Below are positions 37,100 to 46,336 of a DNA stretch of 64,000 nt, piece by piece. The notes beneath the pieces were generated by a model. It did no database searches. It worked only from the letters and a program-made list of their open reading frames with translations, and had not been told where the DNA came from. The position numbers and the translations under genes were made by a program. Within the stretch, counting starts at the first letter, position 1, and each line of letters starts with the position of its first letter. This stretch comes from Gordonia bronchialis DSM 43247. Lineage in GTDB: Bacteria; Actinomycetota; Actinomycetes; Mycobacteriales; Mycobacteriaceae. Location: contig NC_013441.1 in the NCBI RefSeq assembly GCF_000024785.1, forward strand, positions 4,402,001 through 4,466,000, given 5' to 3'.

Positions 37100-38065
37100 A
37101 TGGAGATCGCGATCTATGCCTTCGACGGAGTGACGATGTTCCATCTCGCCGCACCGGAGATGGTGTTCGGCGAGGTCGCCCGGCTGGCCCCGGAGGCGGG
37201 CTGGCGCACCACACTGTGGTCGGACGAACCCGGCGATGTCGAGGTCTCCGAGGGGTACCGCATCGGACCCGTCGCCGGTCCCGACGTCGCCGACGACGCC
37301 GACATGATCGTCATCCCATCCTGGCCCGAGCACCTGCCGCCGATCACCGATGACCTCGGCGATCTGCTGCGACGAGCCCACCGGCGCGGCGCGACGATCG
37401 TGGGGTTGTGTCTGGGTTCGGTCGCGGTCGCCGACGCCGGGCTGCTTCGCGGACGCTCCGCGGTCACCCACTGGGCCGCGATCGAGGAACTCCGGGCGCG
37501 CCACCCCGACGTGTCGGTGGATTCGGGAGGCCTCTACGTCGACCACGGGGACGTCCTCACCGCCGCCGGCACCGCATCCGCACTCGATGCGTGCCTGCAC
37601 CTCGTGCGGTCCCATCTCGGTGCGCGAGAGGCCAATCGGGTGGCACGACGGCTCGTCGTCGCACCCCATCGCGACGGCGGGCAGGCGCAGTACGTGGATC
37701 GGCCGTTGCCGCCGGCGACCGGCGCCGACCCGATGAGTGCGGTCTGCCACTGGGCGCTGGCACACCTGTCCGAACCGCTGTCCGTGGATCGGATGGCCGC
37801 CCAGGCCCAGATGTCGCGACGGCACTTCGTGCGGAAGTTCCAGGAGGCCAACGGAATTGCCCCGGCCCGCTGGGTTGTGCTCCAACGTCTGGAAAGCGCC
37901 CGCACACTGCTCGAGAGCAACGACTGGGACATCGACCGGGTGGCCCACACCTGTGGTTTCGCCAGCGTGGTCACCTTTCGGCAGAACTTTGCGGCCCACT
38001 TCGCCACCACACCGTCGGCGTATCGGCGCCGCTTCCGCACCACCGGTGAGGTGTCCCATGTCTGA
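37100..38065 (+). CDS. GATase1-AraC (FtrA/CdhR-type) transcriptional regulator
   Basis: A 321-residue regulator. The N-terminal DJ-1/PfpI-like domain (about 1-180) has GATIVGLCLGSVAVADAGLL with the nucleophile-elbow cysteine and the AVTHW segment. The C-terminal AraC helix-turn-helix pair runs from LSVDRMAAQAQMSRRHFVR to IDRVAHTCGFASVVTFRQNF. Such proteins activate amine, amide or nicotinamide-related genes. It is divergent from the isochorismatase-like gene across about 100 bases, and its 3' end overlaps the ABC-F gene by eight bases. ATG at 37100 has no clear ribosome site. Confidence 0.9.
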   Translation: MEIAIYAFDGVTMFHLAAPEMVFGEVARLAPEAGWRTTLWSDEPGDVEVSEGYRIGPVAGPDVADDADMIVIPSWPEHLPPITDDLGDLLRRAHRRGATIVGLCLGSVAVADAGLLRGRSAVTHWAAIEELRARHPDVSVDSGGLYVDHGDVLTAAGTASALDACLHLVRSHLGAREANRVARRLVVAPHRDGGQAQYVDRPLPPATGADPMSAVCHWALAHLSEPLSVDRMAAQAQMSRRHFVRKFQEANGIAPARWVVLQRLESARTLLESNDWDIDRVAHTCGFASVVTFRQNFAAHFATTPSAYRRRFRTTGEVSHV

Positions 38066-39704
38066 AGAGTTGCAGTTCCCGGCACGTGCACGGGCCTCCA
38101 TCGTCGTCACCGGCGCCTCGGTCCTCCTCGGTGCCCGCCGCGTGCTCTACGACGTCGACATGACGGTGTCCCCCGGTTCACGGATCGCTGTCGTCGGCGA
38201 GAACGGGCGAGGCAAATCGACGCTGCTGCACGTACTCGCCGGCACGGTGGAACCCGACGCGGGCAGCGTGACCCGCATCGGGACCGTCGGTGTCGCCGAA
38301 CAGGAGATGTCCACCGGCACCGACGACACCCGGACGGTCGGCGACGCCGTCGCGGAGGCGATCATCGACTCACTCACCGCGTTACGCGATCTCGACGACG
38401 CCTCAGTGGCGTTGGCCGGCGAACAGGACGAAGCGGCCGACGCCTACGCCGATGCGCTGCATCGCGCTGAGATGCTCGACGCCTGGGATGCGGAGCGCAG
38501 GGTCCAGATCGCTTTGGAAGGTCTTGATGCCGAACAGGATTGGGATCGGTTGCTCGCGTCGCTCTCGGTGGGCCAACGCTATCGGGTCCGCCTGGCCTGC
38601 CTGCTCGGCGGTGACACCGACTTCCTACTCCTCGACGAGCCGACCAACCATCTCGACCGTAGCGGTCTGGATTTCCTGACCGAGCGGATCAGTTCCTGGC
38701 CGGGCGGCGTCGTGGTGGTCAGCCACGACCGGGTGCTACTCGCCGACGTCGCCGAGACCCTGATCGACCTCGACCCGTCACCAGATGGCCGGCCTCGGGT
38801 GTACGGCGGTGGTTACCAAGGGTTTCGGTCCGGCCAGGTCGCCGACCGGCAGCGGTGGGAACACCAGTACTCCCGCCAGGTGGCGCAGCGGAACCGGCTC
38901 GAGGCGGATCTCGCCGTCGCCCAAGACCGACTGGAGGACGGCTGGCGGCCCGAGAAGGGCGCCGGACGGCACGAACGAGCCACCCGCGCACCGGGTTTGG
39001 TGCGCAATATCCATCGCCGGCAGGACGCCCTCGAGGCACATGCCGTCGAGATCCCCGAACCCCCGCTGGCGCTGTCCTTTCCCGATCTCGCGGTCCCCGC
39101 CGACGAGGCGTTGCTCAGCGCCGACGACATCACCGTCTACGAACGCCTGAGCACGCCAGTGTCACTGCGGGTTGCCGGGGCCTCGCGTCTGGTCGTGGTG
39201 GGCCCCAACGGCGCCGGCAAGTCGACGCTGCTCGGCGCACTGGCCGGCGAATTGCCGATCACCACCGGACATCTCGAACGTTCCGACCTTGCCCGGGCGG
39301 GCCTGCTCCACCAGGAATCGACTCTGCCACAACACCTTCGCGCCGCCGATGCCTACCGGGGCCACGTCGACCGCCTGATCCTCGCAGGTGTCATCGGCGA
39401 CGACGACACGGTGCCGTTGCCCTCCCTCGGCCTGCTGCGCACCGACGAGGAAGACCAACGGGTGGGTGATCTGTCGATGGGACAGCAGCGTCGCCTGGAA
39501 CTCGCCATGACCCTGGCCGCCCGACCGAATGTCCTGCTCCTCGACGAGCCCACCAATCATCTCTCGATCAGCCTCGTCGACGAACTCACGGACGCGTTAC
39601 AACTGACGCCGGCCGCGGTTGTCCTGTCCACCCATGATCGTCAACTGCTGCGCGACGTCGCGAACTGGCCGCACCTGCCGCTTCAAGCGAGCCCACCCCC
39701 GTGA
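38058..39704 (+). CDS. ABC-F family ATPase
   Basis: A 548-residue protein with two ATPase domains and no membrane helices. Domain 1: VVGENGRGKSTLLHVLAG, LSVGQRYRVRLACLL, FLLLDEPTNHLD. Domain 2: VVGPNGAGKSTLLGALAG, LSMGQQRRLELAMTL, VLLLDEPTNHLS. The linker of charged helices (QYSRQVAQRNRLEADLA) is the P-site tRNA interaction motif region. ABC-F proteins act on the ribosome; some protect it from antibiotics, some are translation factors. The overlap with the AraC gene suggests coupled expression. Resistance function cannot be claimed from sequence. Confidence 0.92.
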   Translation: MSEELQFPARARASIVVTGASVLLGARRVLYDVDMTVSPGSRIAVVGENGRGKSTLLHVLAGTVEPDAGSVTRIGTVGVAEQEMSTGTDDTRTVGDAVAEAIIDSLTALRDLDDASVALAGEQDEAADAYADALHRAEMLDAWDAERRVQIALEGLDAEQDWDRLLASLSVGQRYRVRLACLLGGDTDFLLLDEPTNHLDRSGLDFLTERISSWPGGVVVVSHDRVLLADVAETLIDLDPSPDGRPRVYGGGYQGFRSGQVADRQRWEHQYSRQVAQRNRLEADLAVAQDRLEDGWRPEKGAGRHERATRAPGLVRNIHRRQDALEAHAVEIPEPPLALSFPDLAVPADEALLSADDITVYERLSTPVSLRVAGASRLVVVGPNGAGKSTLLGALAGELPITTGHLERSDLARAGLLHQESTLPQHLRAADAYRGHVDRLILAGVIGDDDTVPLPSLGLLRTDEEDQRVGDLSMGQQRRLELAMTLAARPNVLLLDEPTNHLSISLVDELTDALQLTPAAVVLSTHDRQLLRDVANWPHLPLQASPPP

Positions 39705-39746
39705 CCCGTCCATCGTGCGCCCAATCCCGTTGACCGTGCGCCCGGG

Positions 39747-40247
39747 CTACCGCGCGGCCGCCTTGTCGTCGGCCTCCACGAGCGTGGCGAGCGCTTCGGT
39801 CACCGCACCCCAGCCCTCGAAGAAGCCGAGCTCTTCATGACGCGCCCGGTCGCGCGGATCACCGTGGCGGACGACGGCCCGGTATGCGGTGCCGTCCGGA
39901 TGATCACCCAGCGTGATCTCGGCGGTCATCGTCACCGGCGCGGGCAGCGCGGGACGCCAAGCGCTGTCGACCGCATTGGTGAAGACCAGGCGCGAATTCT
40001 CCTCCGCAACAAGGAAGATCGCGTCCATATGCGGTACGAAGTCCACGCCGTCGTCGCTCATGCGCGTGACGAGGGCACCACCGGGCCGCGCCTCGAGACG
40101 GTCGACGCGAGTGATGGTAGGGGCCGGCGTCCACCACTGGGCGAACAGGTCCGGAGTGGTCCAGTGCCGCCAGACCGCGGCGGGCGGGGCATGGATCACC
40201 CGGTCCAGCTCCAGGTCGAGCTCCGTATCAATCGGGTTGTCGCTCAT
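39747..40247 (-). CDS. SRPBCC (AHSA1/START-like) protein
   Basis: A 166-residue AHSA1-type protein with DRVIHAPPAAVWRHWTTPD, the LFAQWW motif, and LGFFEGWGAVTEALATLVE at the C-terminus. The fold binds hydrophobic ligands in a deep cavity. It overlaps the upstream ArsR-type regulator gene by four bases. ArsR-SRPBCC pairs are common in actinobacteria, with the regulator controlling both. Confidence 0.9.
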   Translation of the reverse strand: MSDNPIDTELDLELDRVIHAPPAAVWRHWTTPDLFAQWWTPAPTITRVDRLEARPGGALVTRMSDDGVDFVPHMDAIFLVAEENSRLVFTNAVDSAWRPALPAPVTMTAEITLGDHPDGTAYRAVVRHGDPRDRARHEELGFFEGWGAVTEALATLVEADDKAAAR

Positions 40248-40588
40248 GATGTTCGCTCCTCGTGATCGGCTGATTCCACCAGCGATTGCAGACGGTCGGT
40301 GCGCTCCGCCCAGATTCGACGCTGCTCGGTGAGCCAGTCGTCGACGAGCGCCAGTCGCTGCCGGTCAAGGGTGCAGATACGCACTCTGCCCGCCTTGTGG
40401 GTGTCGATCAATCCGCTCGCCTCGAGCTTTCCGACATGCTTCATGAACGACGGCAACGTGATCGAGTACTCGTCGGCCAGGTCACTCACACTCGCCGGAC
40501 CGCGACCCAGGCGCCGCACGACGGCGCGTCGGGTCGGGTCGGCGAGTGCGACGAAGATGCCGTCCAGCTCCTCCGAATACTTTGCCAC
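40244..40588 (-). CDS. ArsR-family transcriptional regulator
   Basis: A 114-residue winged-helix protein: DGIFVALADPTRRAVVRRL, then ASVSDLADEYSITLPSFMKH as recognition region and LEASGLIDTHKAGRVRICTL as wing. It lacks the cysteine metal site of ArsR/SmtB, so it belongs to the metal-independent branch found with SRPBCC proteins. GTG at 40588 is chosen because the family starts near VAKYSEELD. It is translationally coupled (ATGA) to the SRPBCC gene. Confidence 0.9.
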   Translation of the reverse strand: MAKYSEELDGIFVALADPTRRAVVRRLGRGPASVSDLADEYSITLPSFMKHVGKLEASGLIDTHKAGRVRICTLDRQRLALVDDWLTEQRRIWAERTDRLQSLVESADHEERTS

Positions 40589-40630
40589 ATGGCTAAGTAT
40601 TGCAGGCGGCCGCACGAGGCGCAACGTCCG

Positions 40631-41109
40631 TCACTCGAAGTAGCGGTACACCGCCTCCACCACGGCCGCCGGCCGATCGCTGCCCTCGAGTTCGATGAGA
40701 CCGTCGACGACGACCTGAACACCACCCTTGGGTAGGTTCTCGAGCGACTTCAACGTGGCCGCCAGCCGGACCCGCCCACCCGCAGGCACCGGATTGGTGA
40801 AGCGCACCTTGTTGAGCCCGTAGTTCACACCCATCTTCAGACTCTCGACGGTGAGCACCTCCCCGAACATCGGCACGATGAGCGAGAGCGTCAGGTAGCC
40901 GTGGGCGATCGCCCGCCGAACGGGCTCTCCTTGACAGCACGTTCCGGGTCGATGTGAATCCACTGGTGGTCCCCGGTGGCGTCGGCGAAGGTGTTGATCC
41001 GCTCCTGGGTGACGGTCAGCCAGGAGCTGGTGCCGAGTTGGGTGCCGACCAGCGGTTCGAGTTCCGCGATTCCGGCCACGCGAGTCGTGGTGGCCTCGTT
41101 GCTGCTCAT
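40631..41109 (-). pseudogene. MaoC-like dehydratase, one-base frameshift
   Basis: The N-terminal frame gives [20 protein letters not shown] and [20 protein letters not shown] (hot-dog hydratase motif), and a second frame continues with [20 protein letters not shown] to YRYFE at 40634. They join at about 40920: TTCGGCGGGCGATCGCC would need one more G to read F-G-G-A-I-A. The intact protein would be a 158-residue R-specific enoyl-CoA hydratase. In Rhodococcus jostii the analogous gene in the hydroxycinnamate (cou) cluster hydrates the cinnamoyl-CoA double bond. GGAGG precedes the ATG at 41109. Confidence 0.85.
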
Positions 41110-41144
41110 GGGTTCCTCCATTTCGATGGTCATCGTCGCCGGGC

Positions 41145-42038
41145 TCACTGCTCGATACCCAGGACGCGCAACGCATTCTCCCGGAGGATCAGCGGTGCCA
41201 CCGCGGGTTTGATGTCGAGTGTCGCGAAGTCCGTGCGCCAGCGGTCGACTCCGATGACCGGGAAGTCCGACCCGAAGAGCACCTTCTCGCGCAACATGGA
41301 GTTGCTCGCCCGGACGAGTTGTGGCGGAAAGTACTTCGGCGACCATCCGGACAGATCCAGGTACGCGTTGGCCTTGTGGGTCGCGATCGAGATCTGCGCA
41401 TCCACCCACGGCACCGCCGGGTGGGCCATGACGATGGTGAGATCCGGGAAGTCGGCTGCGACGTCGTCGAGCAACATCGGGTCGGAGTAGCGCAGCTTGA
41501 TGCCGTGCCCGCCGGGCAGCCCGGCGCCGATGCCGGTCTGCCCGGTGTGGAACAGCGCCGGCACCCCGGCCTCCTCGATCGCCGCGTACACCGGGTAGAA
41601 GCGACGATCGTTGGGCTCGAAGCCCTGCATGCTCGGGTGGAACTTGAATCCCTTGACCCCGAAGTCGTCGACAAGCCGGTGGACACGACGGACCGCGGCC
41701 TTGCCCTGCCACGGGTCGACCGAGCCGAACGGGATCAGCACATCGTTGAATTCGGCTGCGCGCTCGGCGATTTCCTCCACGTTGTTGGGTTGGTGACCCG
41801 ACGCCGACGACGCGTCGACGGTGAACACGACCGCCGCCATGTTGCGCTCGCGATAGTGTTGCGCGATCGACCCGATCGTCGGGGTTCGTTCCTCACCCGA
41901 CCGGAAGTACTTCTCCGACGCGGCCATGAGTTCGTCGTCCATCGATCGGTGTCCGCAGCCGTCGATCTCGACGTGGGCGTGAAAGTCGATGGCCTCGACG
42001 GACCCGAAGTCGATGCCGTATTCGTAACGGGCGCTCAT
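41145..42038 (-). CDS. amidohydrolase-family protein (CouO-like)
   Basis: A 297-residue TIM-barrel amidohydrolase_2 member: [15 protein letters not shown] (metal HxH), [42 protein letters not shown] and the terminal [11 protein letters not shown] aspartate. In the R. jostii hydroxycinnamate pathway CouO, of this superfamily, hydrolyses 4-hydroxyphenyl-beta-ketoacyl-CoA. The neighbours here (MaoC, SDR, MarR, CoA ligase) match that cluster, which supports the same role by inference. Its ATG overlaps the SDR stop codon (ATGA). Confidence 0.85.
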   Translation of the reverse strand: MSARYEYGIDFGSVEAIDFHAHVEIDGCGHRSMDDELMAASEKYFRSGEERTPTIGSIAQHYRERNMAAVVFTVDASSASGHQPNNVEEIAERAAEFNDVLIPFGSVDPWQGKAAVRRVHRLVDDFGVKGFKFHPSMQGFEPNDRRFYPVYAAIEEAGVPALFHTGQTGIGAGLPGGHGIKLRYSDPMLLDDVAADFPDLTIVMAHPAVPWVDAQISIATHKANAYLDLSGWSPKYFPPQLVRASNSMLREKVLFGSDFPVIGVDRWRTDFATLDIKPAVAPLILRENALRVLGIEQ

Positions 42039-42484
42039 CACTTGGCCCCGGTCAGTTCGGCGGGGAACTCCTCGCCGACGGTCTCGAGTTCGTCGGCGAA
42101 GGTGACCGGCGTGACCGGCCACTGCGCGGCGGCGGCGTCGGAAGCGAGGAACGCGATGACCGCGTCGAAGTCGTCATCGGTCATCTTCCACAGCACCTTG
42201 TCACGCAGGATGCCTGCGTTGGTGACGATGACGTCGAGTCGCCCGAACGCCCCGACTGCCCGCTCGACCAGCGCTTTCGCAGTTTCGGTGCTGCCCACCG
42301 GGGCAACGACGGACACCGCTCGCCCGCCGCTGCGAGTGATGTCGGCGACTGCCTGTTCGGCGGTCTCGGCGCGGACGTCGTTGATGACGACCGAAACACC
42401 GCGGGCGGCCAGTTCCCGGGCGTAGGCGAGGCCGAGCCCCTGTCCACTGCCGGTGACGATGGCGACCTTTCCACTGAGATCCAT
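42038..42484 (-). pseudogene. SDR with internal in-frame deletion (CouN-like)
   Basis: A continuous 148-residue frame has the SDR start KVAIVTGSGQGLGLAYARELA and VTNAGILRDKVLWKMTDDDF, then jumps to AFLASDAAAAQWPVTP, a C-terminal segment. A usual member is 250-300 residues, and the missing middle holds the catalytic Ser and the YxxxK. The protein cannot be a working dehydrogenase. In the cou-type pathway this enzyme oxidises the 3-hydroxyacyl-CoA. The frame is preserved across the deletion. AGGAG precedes ATG 42484. Confidence 0.8.
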
Positions 42485-42509
42485 GGCGTTCACTCCTGTC
42501 GAGATGCGT

Positions 42510-42535
42510 ACAAATTAGGTCTATATGTAAATTGT
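42510..42535. promoter_or_regulatory. AT-rich imperfect palindrome, candidate MarR operator
   Basis: ACAAATTA...TAAATTGT arms (six of eight paired) flank GGTCTATATG between the divergent SDR and MarR genes. The surroundings are much more GC-rich. It is the obvious candidate site for the adjacent MarR protein but the match is loose. Confidence 0.4.
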
Positions 42536-42585
42536 TGAGTTTGTCAATCATTTGGGTCTGCTAGTCTTCGCCGGGAAGGAGGGCG

Positions 42586-43047
42586 ATGAGCAAACGGCGA
42601 ATCCTGGAGGAGGACCTCGGCTTCCTCGTCTCCCGAGCCGGTGCACAACTGGTCCGGGCGACCAATCGCGCCCTCGCCCCATTGGGCCTCAAGGTGCGCG
42701 CCTACAGCGCCCTCGCGGCCGTCTGCGACGAACCCGCCGGGATCACCCAGCGCCGGCTGGCGGCCGACGTCGGACTCGATCCGAGTCAGATCGTGGCCCT
42801 CGTCGACGAACTCGAGAACAAGGAACTCGTGGTCCGCGAGCCCGATCCCAGCGACCGGCGCAACAAGCTGATCGTCGCCACCCGGGCCGGTCGCGAATTG
42901 TGCGCGCGGGCAAGGAAAGTGTCGGCCAAGGTGGCCGACGAGGAACTCGGACACCTCGACGACGTGCAACGTGAGACGCTGCGTGCCGGCCTCTACCGGT
43001 TCACTTTTCCCGACCGCGCATCAACCGACGAGACCCGCCGACACTGA
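42586..43047 (+). CDS. MarR-family regulator of the hydroxycinnamate-type cluster
   Basis: A 153-residue winged-helix protein: ITQRRLAADVGLDPSQIVAL as recognition region and VREPDPSDRRNKLIVATRAG as wing. It sits between the leftward SDR-amidohydrolase-MaoC genes and the leftward CoA ligase gene, like CouR of R. jostii, which represses the cou genes until p-coumaroyl-CoA is made. Strong GGAAGGAGG precedes the ATG. The 3' end overlaps the convergent CoA ligase gene by 27 bases. Confidence 0.88.
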   Translation: MSKRRILEEDLGFLVSRAGAQLVRATNRALAPLGLKVRAYSALAAVCDEPAGITQRRLAADVGLDPSQIVALVDELENKELVVREPDPSDRRNKLIVATRAGRELCARARKVSAKVADEELGHLDDVQRETLRAGLYRFTFPDRASTDETRRH

Positions 43048-44573
43048 CGGGGTACACATGGCGCGCAGGCGGTCCTTGCGGATCTTGCCGGTCGCGTTCC
43101 GCGGGATCTCGTCGAGCACGACGAATGATCGGGGAATCTTGTAGCGCGCCAACCGCTCTCCCGCCCACGCCGCGATGTCGTCGGCCGTTACCGACGAACC
43201 CTCAGCCAGAGTTACTGCGGCACAACCCACCTCACCCCACTTCTCGTCGGGAATACCGAAGACGCCACACCCGACGACGCCCGGGCAGGACAGGATGACG
43301 GCCTCGATCTCGGCCGGATAGATGTTCTCTCCACCGGAGATGATCATGTCCTTGAGGCGGTCGACGATGCGCACATAGCCCTCATCGTCGCGCACACCCA
43401 CGTCCCCGGACCGGAACCACCTGTCGTCGACGAAGGTGGCCTCGGTGGCATCCGGACGATTCCAGTACTCGCGCATGACATTCGGGCCCTCGAAGAGGAT
43501 CTCACCACGCTCGCCGGGTGCCGCCTCGGCACCGTCGGCGTCGACGACCCGGACGTCGGTGAAGAAGTGCGGGACACCCGCGGACCCGAGTTTGCGCTCC
43601 GCCTGAGCCGGTCTGAGGATGAGCGCGCCGGGACCGGTCTCGGTCAAACCGTAGGCTTGACACAGTGCGACCCCACGTTCGGTGTAGGTGTGCAGAGTGT
43701 GTGGTGGTACCGGCGCGGCCGCGACGATCAGGCGTCGGATCGAGGACAGATCGGCGTGTGCCCAGTTCGGATGCGCGCTCATGGCGTCGAGCATCGTCGG
43801 CACACAGAAGGAGTACGTCACGCGCTGCTCGTCGATGACACTCAGCGCCCGACCCGGGTCGAAGGTCTCGTGGATGATCAGTGTGCCACCTTTGAGGATG
43901 GTGGGCAGGGACACGAAATTCATTGCTGCCGTGTGGAAGAGCGGCGCCACCACCAGCGACACCTCATCGGAGGCGATGTCGAGGTCGAGGATCGGGTTCA
44001 GCACCGCGAAGGTGACACCGCCGTGGGTGAGCACCACCCCCTTCGGGTTTCCCGTGGTCCCGGAGGTGTACATGATGAAACACGGTTCCTCGTGGCCCAC
44101 CGGGATGTCGATGCGTGCGGCGTCGGCATCCGCGATGAGCTGTTCGTATCCGAGGGCGTCGTCGTCGGGGTCGCCGTCGACGACCACGCGACGGGAGGTA
44201 CCGGCGTCGTGCGCGGCGGCCGATGCCACCGGACCGAGGTCCGTGGAGTGGATGAGAACCGTTGCGCCCGAGTCGGTGAGCGCGTACGTCACCTCGGCGC
44301 GGTGAGGCGTGCGTTGAGTGGCACGAGGATGGCGCCGAGTAACCCGGCAGCGAAGAGCGCCTCGAGATAGACGGGATGATTGGCGCTGAGCAGCGCCACC
44401 CGGTCGCCGCGATGCACACCCAGGTCGGCCAGCGCGTGCGCGAGCCTCGTCACCCGATCGTCGAGTTCCCGATAGGACATCCTCTGATCCCGGAAGACGA
44501 TGGCGGTCGCATCCGGTGCCTGCCGCGACGCGCGATGGGGCCAGGTCCCGACACCTTGATTCTGCACGATCAC
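43021..44573 (-). pseudogene. acyl/aryl-CoA ligase (CouL-like), one-base frameshift
   Basis: The N-terminal frame (MIVQNQGVGTWPHRAS to ILVPLNARLTAPR, 44573-44289) and a second frame (EVTYALTDSGATVLIHS to 43021) join at about 44297. GCGCCGAGG read as GCGGCCGAGG gives N-A-R-L-T-A-A-E-V in one frame, so one G is missing. The joined 517-residue protein has the ATP motif MYTSGTTGNPKGVVLTHGG, YGLTETGPG, RSGDVGVRDDEGY, and the lysine in PRNATGKIRKDRL. It would activate a hydroxycinnamate or related acid with CoA. Confidence 0.88.
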
Positions 44574-44671
44574 TCCTCGCTGATGTGGTCGCGATCACCA
44601 TACTTTTCAATGATTTAGATTGCCAACGATTATGGTGGAACATCCCGGCGAGGTGCACTGTTGCACCGAGC

Positions 44672-45397
44672 ATGAGTGTGACCGTGGACATCTGGACCGA
44701 CATCAACTGCCCGTTCTGCTACCTGGGGAAGAAGCGATTCCTCGACGCACTGGACGGCTTCGACCATCGCGACGACGTGCACGTCATGCATCGCTCCTTC
44801 GAACTCGACCCGACGCTCGGACCCGAGGACACCGGCTCGGTGGAGCAGCACATCGCCGGCAAGTACGGCATCAGCGTCGAGCAGGCTCGTGCCAACGAAG
44901 ACCGGATCGGGGCGCAGGCCGCCGAGATCGGGCTGCCCTACCAGACACGTGGACGCGACTTCGGCAGCAGCTTCGACATGCACCGACTGCTGCACCATGC
45001 CCTCGCCGCGGGCAGGCAGGACGAGCTCCTCGACGCGCTCTACGACGCCAACTTCGGGACCCCGGAACCGCTCTTCGGCGACCGGGAACGACTCGTCGCC
45101 GTCGCCGTGGCGGCCGGGTTGGACGAGACCGACGTTCGCCGCGTTCTCGCCGACCCCGACGTCCATGCCGAGGCCGTCCGCCGCGACGAACAGCAGGCCG
45201 CCGCCCTCGGCGTGACCGGCGTCCCGTTCTTCGTCATCGGCGGCAAGTACGCGGTGTCCGGCGCGCAACCCACCGAGGTGTTCGGCCGGGCCCTGCAGAT
45301 GGCCTGGGCCGACCAGCCCACCCTTGTCGACGTGAGCGCCGACGACGCCACCACCTGCGGTCCGGACGGGTGCGAGATTCCCGCGGCCCGTTCCTGA
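44672..45397 (+). CDS. DsbA-family (FrnE-like) oxidoreductase
   Basis: A 241-residue cytoplasmic thioredoxin-fold protein. The active site is DINCPFCYLGKKRF (CPFC), with the alpha-helical insertion and the cis-proline region ALGVTGVPFFVIGGKYAVSGAQ. A C-terminal pair of cysteines (TTCGPDGCEI) is an extra feature seen in FrnE relatives. There is no signal peptide, so it acts in the cytoplasm, perhaps as a disulfide isomerase or in detoxification. It is divergent from the CoA ligase gene. Confidence 0.9.
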   Translation: MSVTVDIWTDINCPFCYLGKKRFLDALDGFDHRDDVHVMHRSFELDPTLGPEDTGSVEQHIAGKYGISVEQARANEDRIGAQAAEIGLPYQTRGRDFGSSFDMHRLLHHALAAGRQDELLDALYDANFGTPEPLFGDRERLVAVAVAAGLDETDVRRVLADPDVHAEAVRRDEQQAAALGVTGVPFFVIGGKYAVSGAQPTEVFGRALQMAWADQPTLVDVSADDATTCGPDGCEIPAARS

Positions 45398-45427
45398 CCG
45401 CGCGCAACGAGCCGAAGGAAGTGCACC

Positions 45428-46279
45428 TCAACCAGCAGGAGGCGTCTCAGTGGACGTTTCCACCGGCCGGTCCGGATCCGACGACCACTGCGAGAACGAT
45501 CCCGGGAACAAGCGTGCTCTGACGCCGGCGATCTCCAGCGCCGCAACGGCATGGGCGGCATTGATGCCCGAACCGCAGTAGGCGATGACGTCGGAGCCTT
45601 CATCGACGCCCACCTCGGAGAACAGCTTTCGCAACTCGCCGGCCGGCCGGAAATACCCGTCGGCGTCGAGGTTGGCGGTGGTCGGTGCGTTGCGGGCGCC
45701 GGGAATGTGGCCGGCACGCGGATCCACCGGTTCCACCTCACCCCGATACCGTTCGGCCGCACGGACATCCAGCAGTACCGCCGTCGAGTCGGCGACCTCG
45801 TCGATGTCGGCGACCGGCAACTGCCCGGGACGCAGGGTGACCGAGCCCGCGCGCGCGATGCCGCCGTCGCCCTGCGCGGTTCGTAAACCGGCGGCCCGCC
45901 ATGCCCCGAGACCGCCGTCGAGCATCCGCACGTCGGTGATACCCGCCCAGCGCAGCAGCCACCACGCCCGGGCCGCCGCGAGGTTGCCGTAGTCGTCGTA
46001 GACCACCACGGTGACGTCGTCGTCGATCCCCCACCGACGCGCGGCGGCCTGCAAATCGTCGACGGCGGGCAGCGGATGACGTCCACCCGCCGCGCCGGCC
46101 GGTGGGGCGGCGAGTTCGCTATCGAGATCGACGTAGATGGCACCCGGCAGATGACCGTCGCGGTAGTGCTGACGGCCGTCATCGTCACCGAGCTGCCAGC
46201 GGACATCGAGAATCACCGGCGGCGTCGGCGACAGCATGAGTTCGGCGAGATCGGTCGCGGTCACCAGCACATCAGCCAT
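45428..46279 (-). CDS. sulfurtransferase with two rhodanese domains
   Basis: A 283-residue thiosulfate/3-mercaptopyruvate sulfurtransferase. The N-terminal inactive rhodanese domain has VILDVRWQLGD and HLPGAIYVDLDSELAAPP. The C-terminal domain carries the catalytic cysteine in VIAYCGSGINAAHAV. The active loop CGSGINA is close to the CGSGVTA of bacterial SseA-type enzymes. It transfers sulfur to cyanide or thiols. ATG at 46279 is chosen because the fold starts at MADVLVTATDLAEL. Confidence 0.9.
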   Translation of the reverse strand: MADVLVTATDLAELMLSPTPPVILDVRWQLGDDDGRQHYRDGHLPGAIYVDLDSELAAPPAGAAGGRHPLPAVDDLQAAARRWGIDDDVTVVVYDDYGNLAAARAWWLLRWAGITDVRMLDGGLGAWRAAGLRTAQGDGGIARAGSVTLRPGQLPVADIDEVADSTAVLLDVRAAERYRGEVEPVDPRAGHIPGARNAPTTANLDADGYFRPAGELRKLFSEVGVDEGSDVIAYCGSGINAAHAVAALEIAGVRARLFPGSFSQWSSDPDRPVETSTETPPAG

Positions 46280-46336
46280 GCGCCGAGCATACCGAGACAC
46301 CGCCGGCGAGCAGATCGCGTCCGGAACGTCAGGCGG

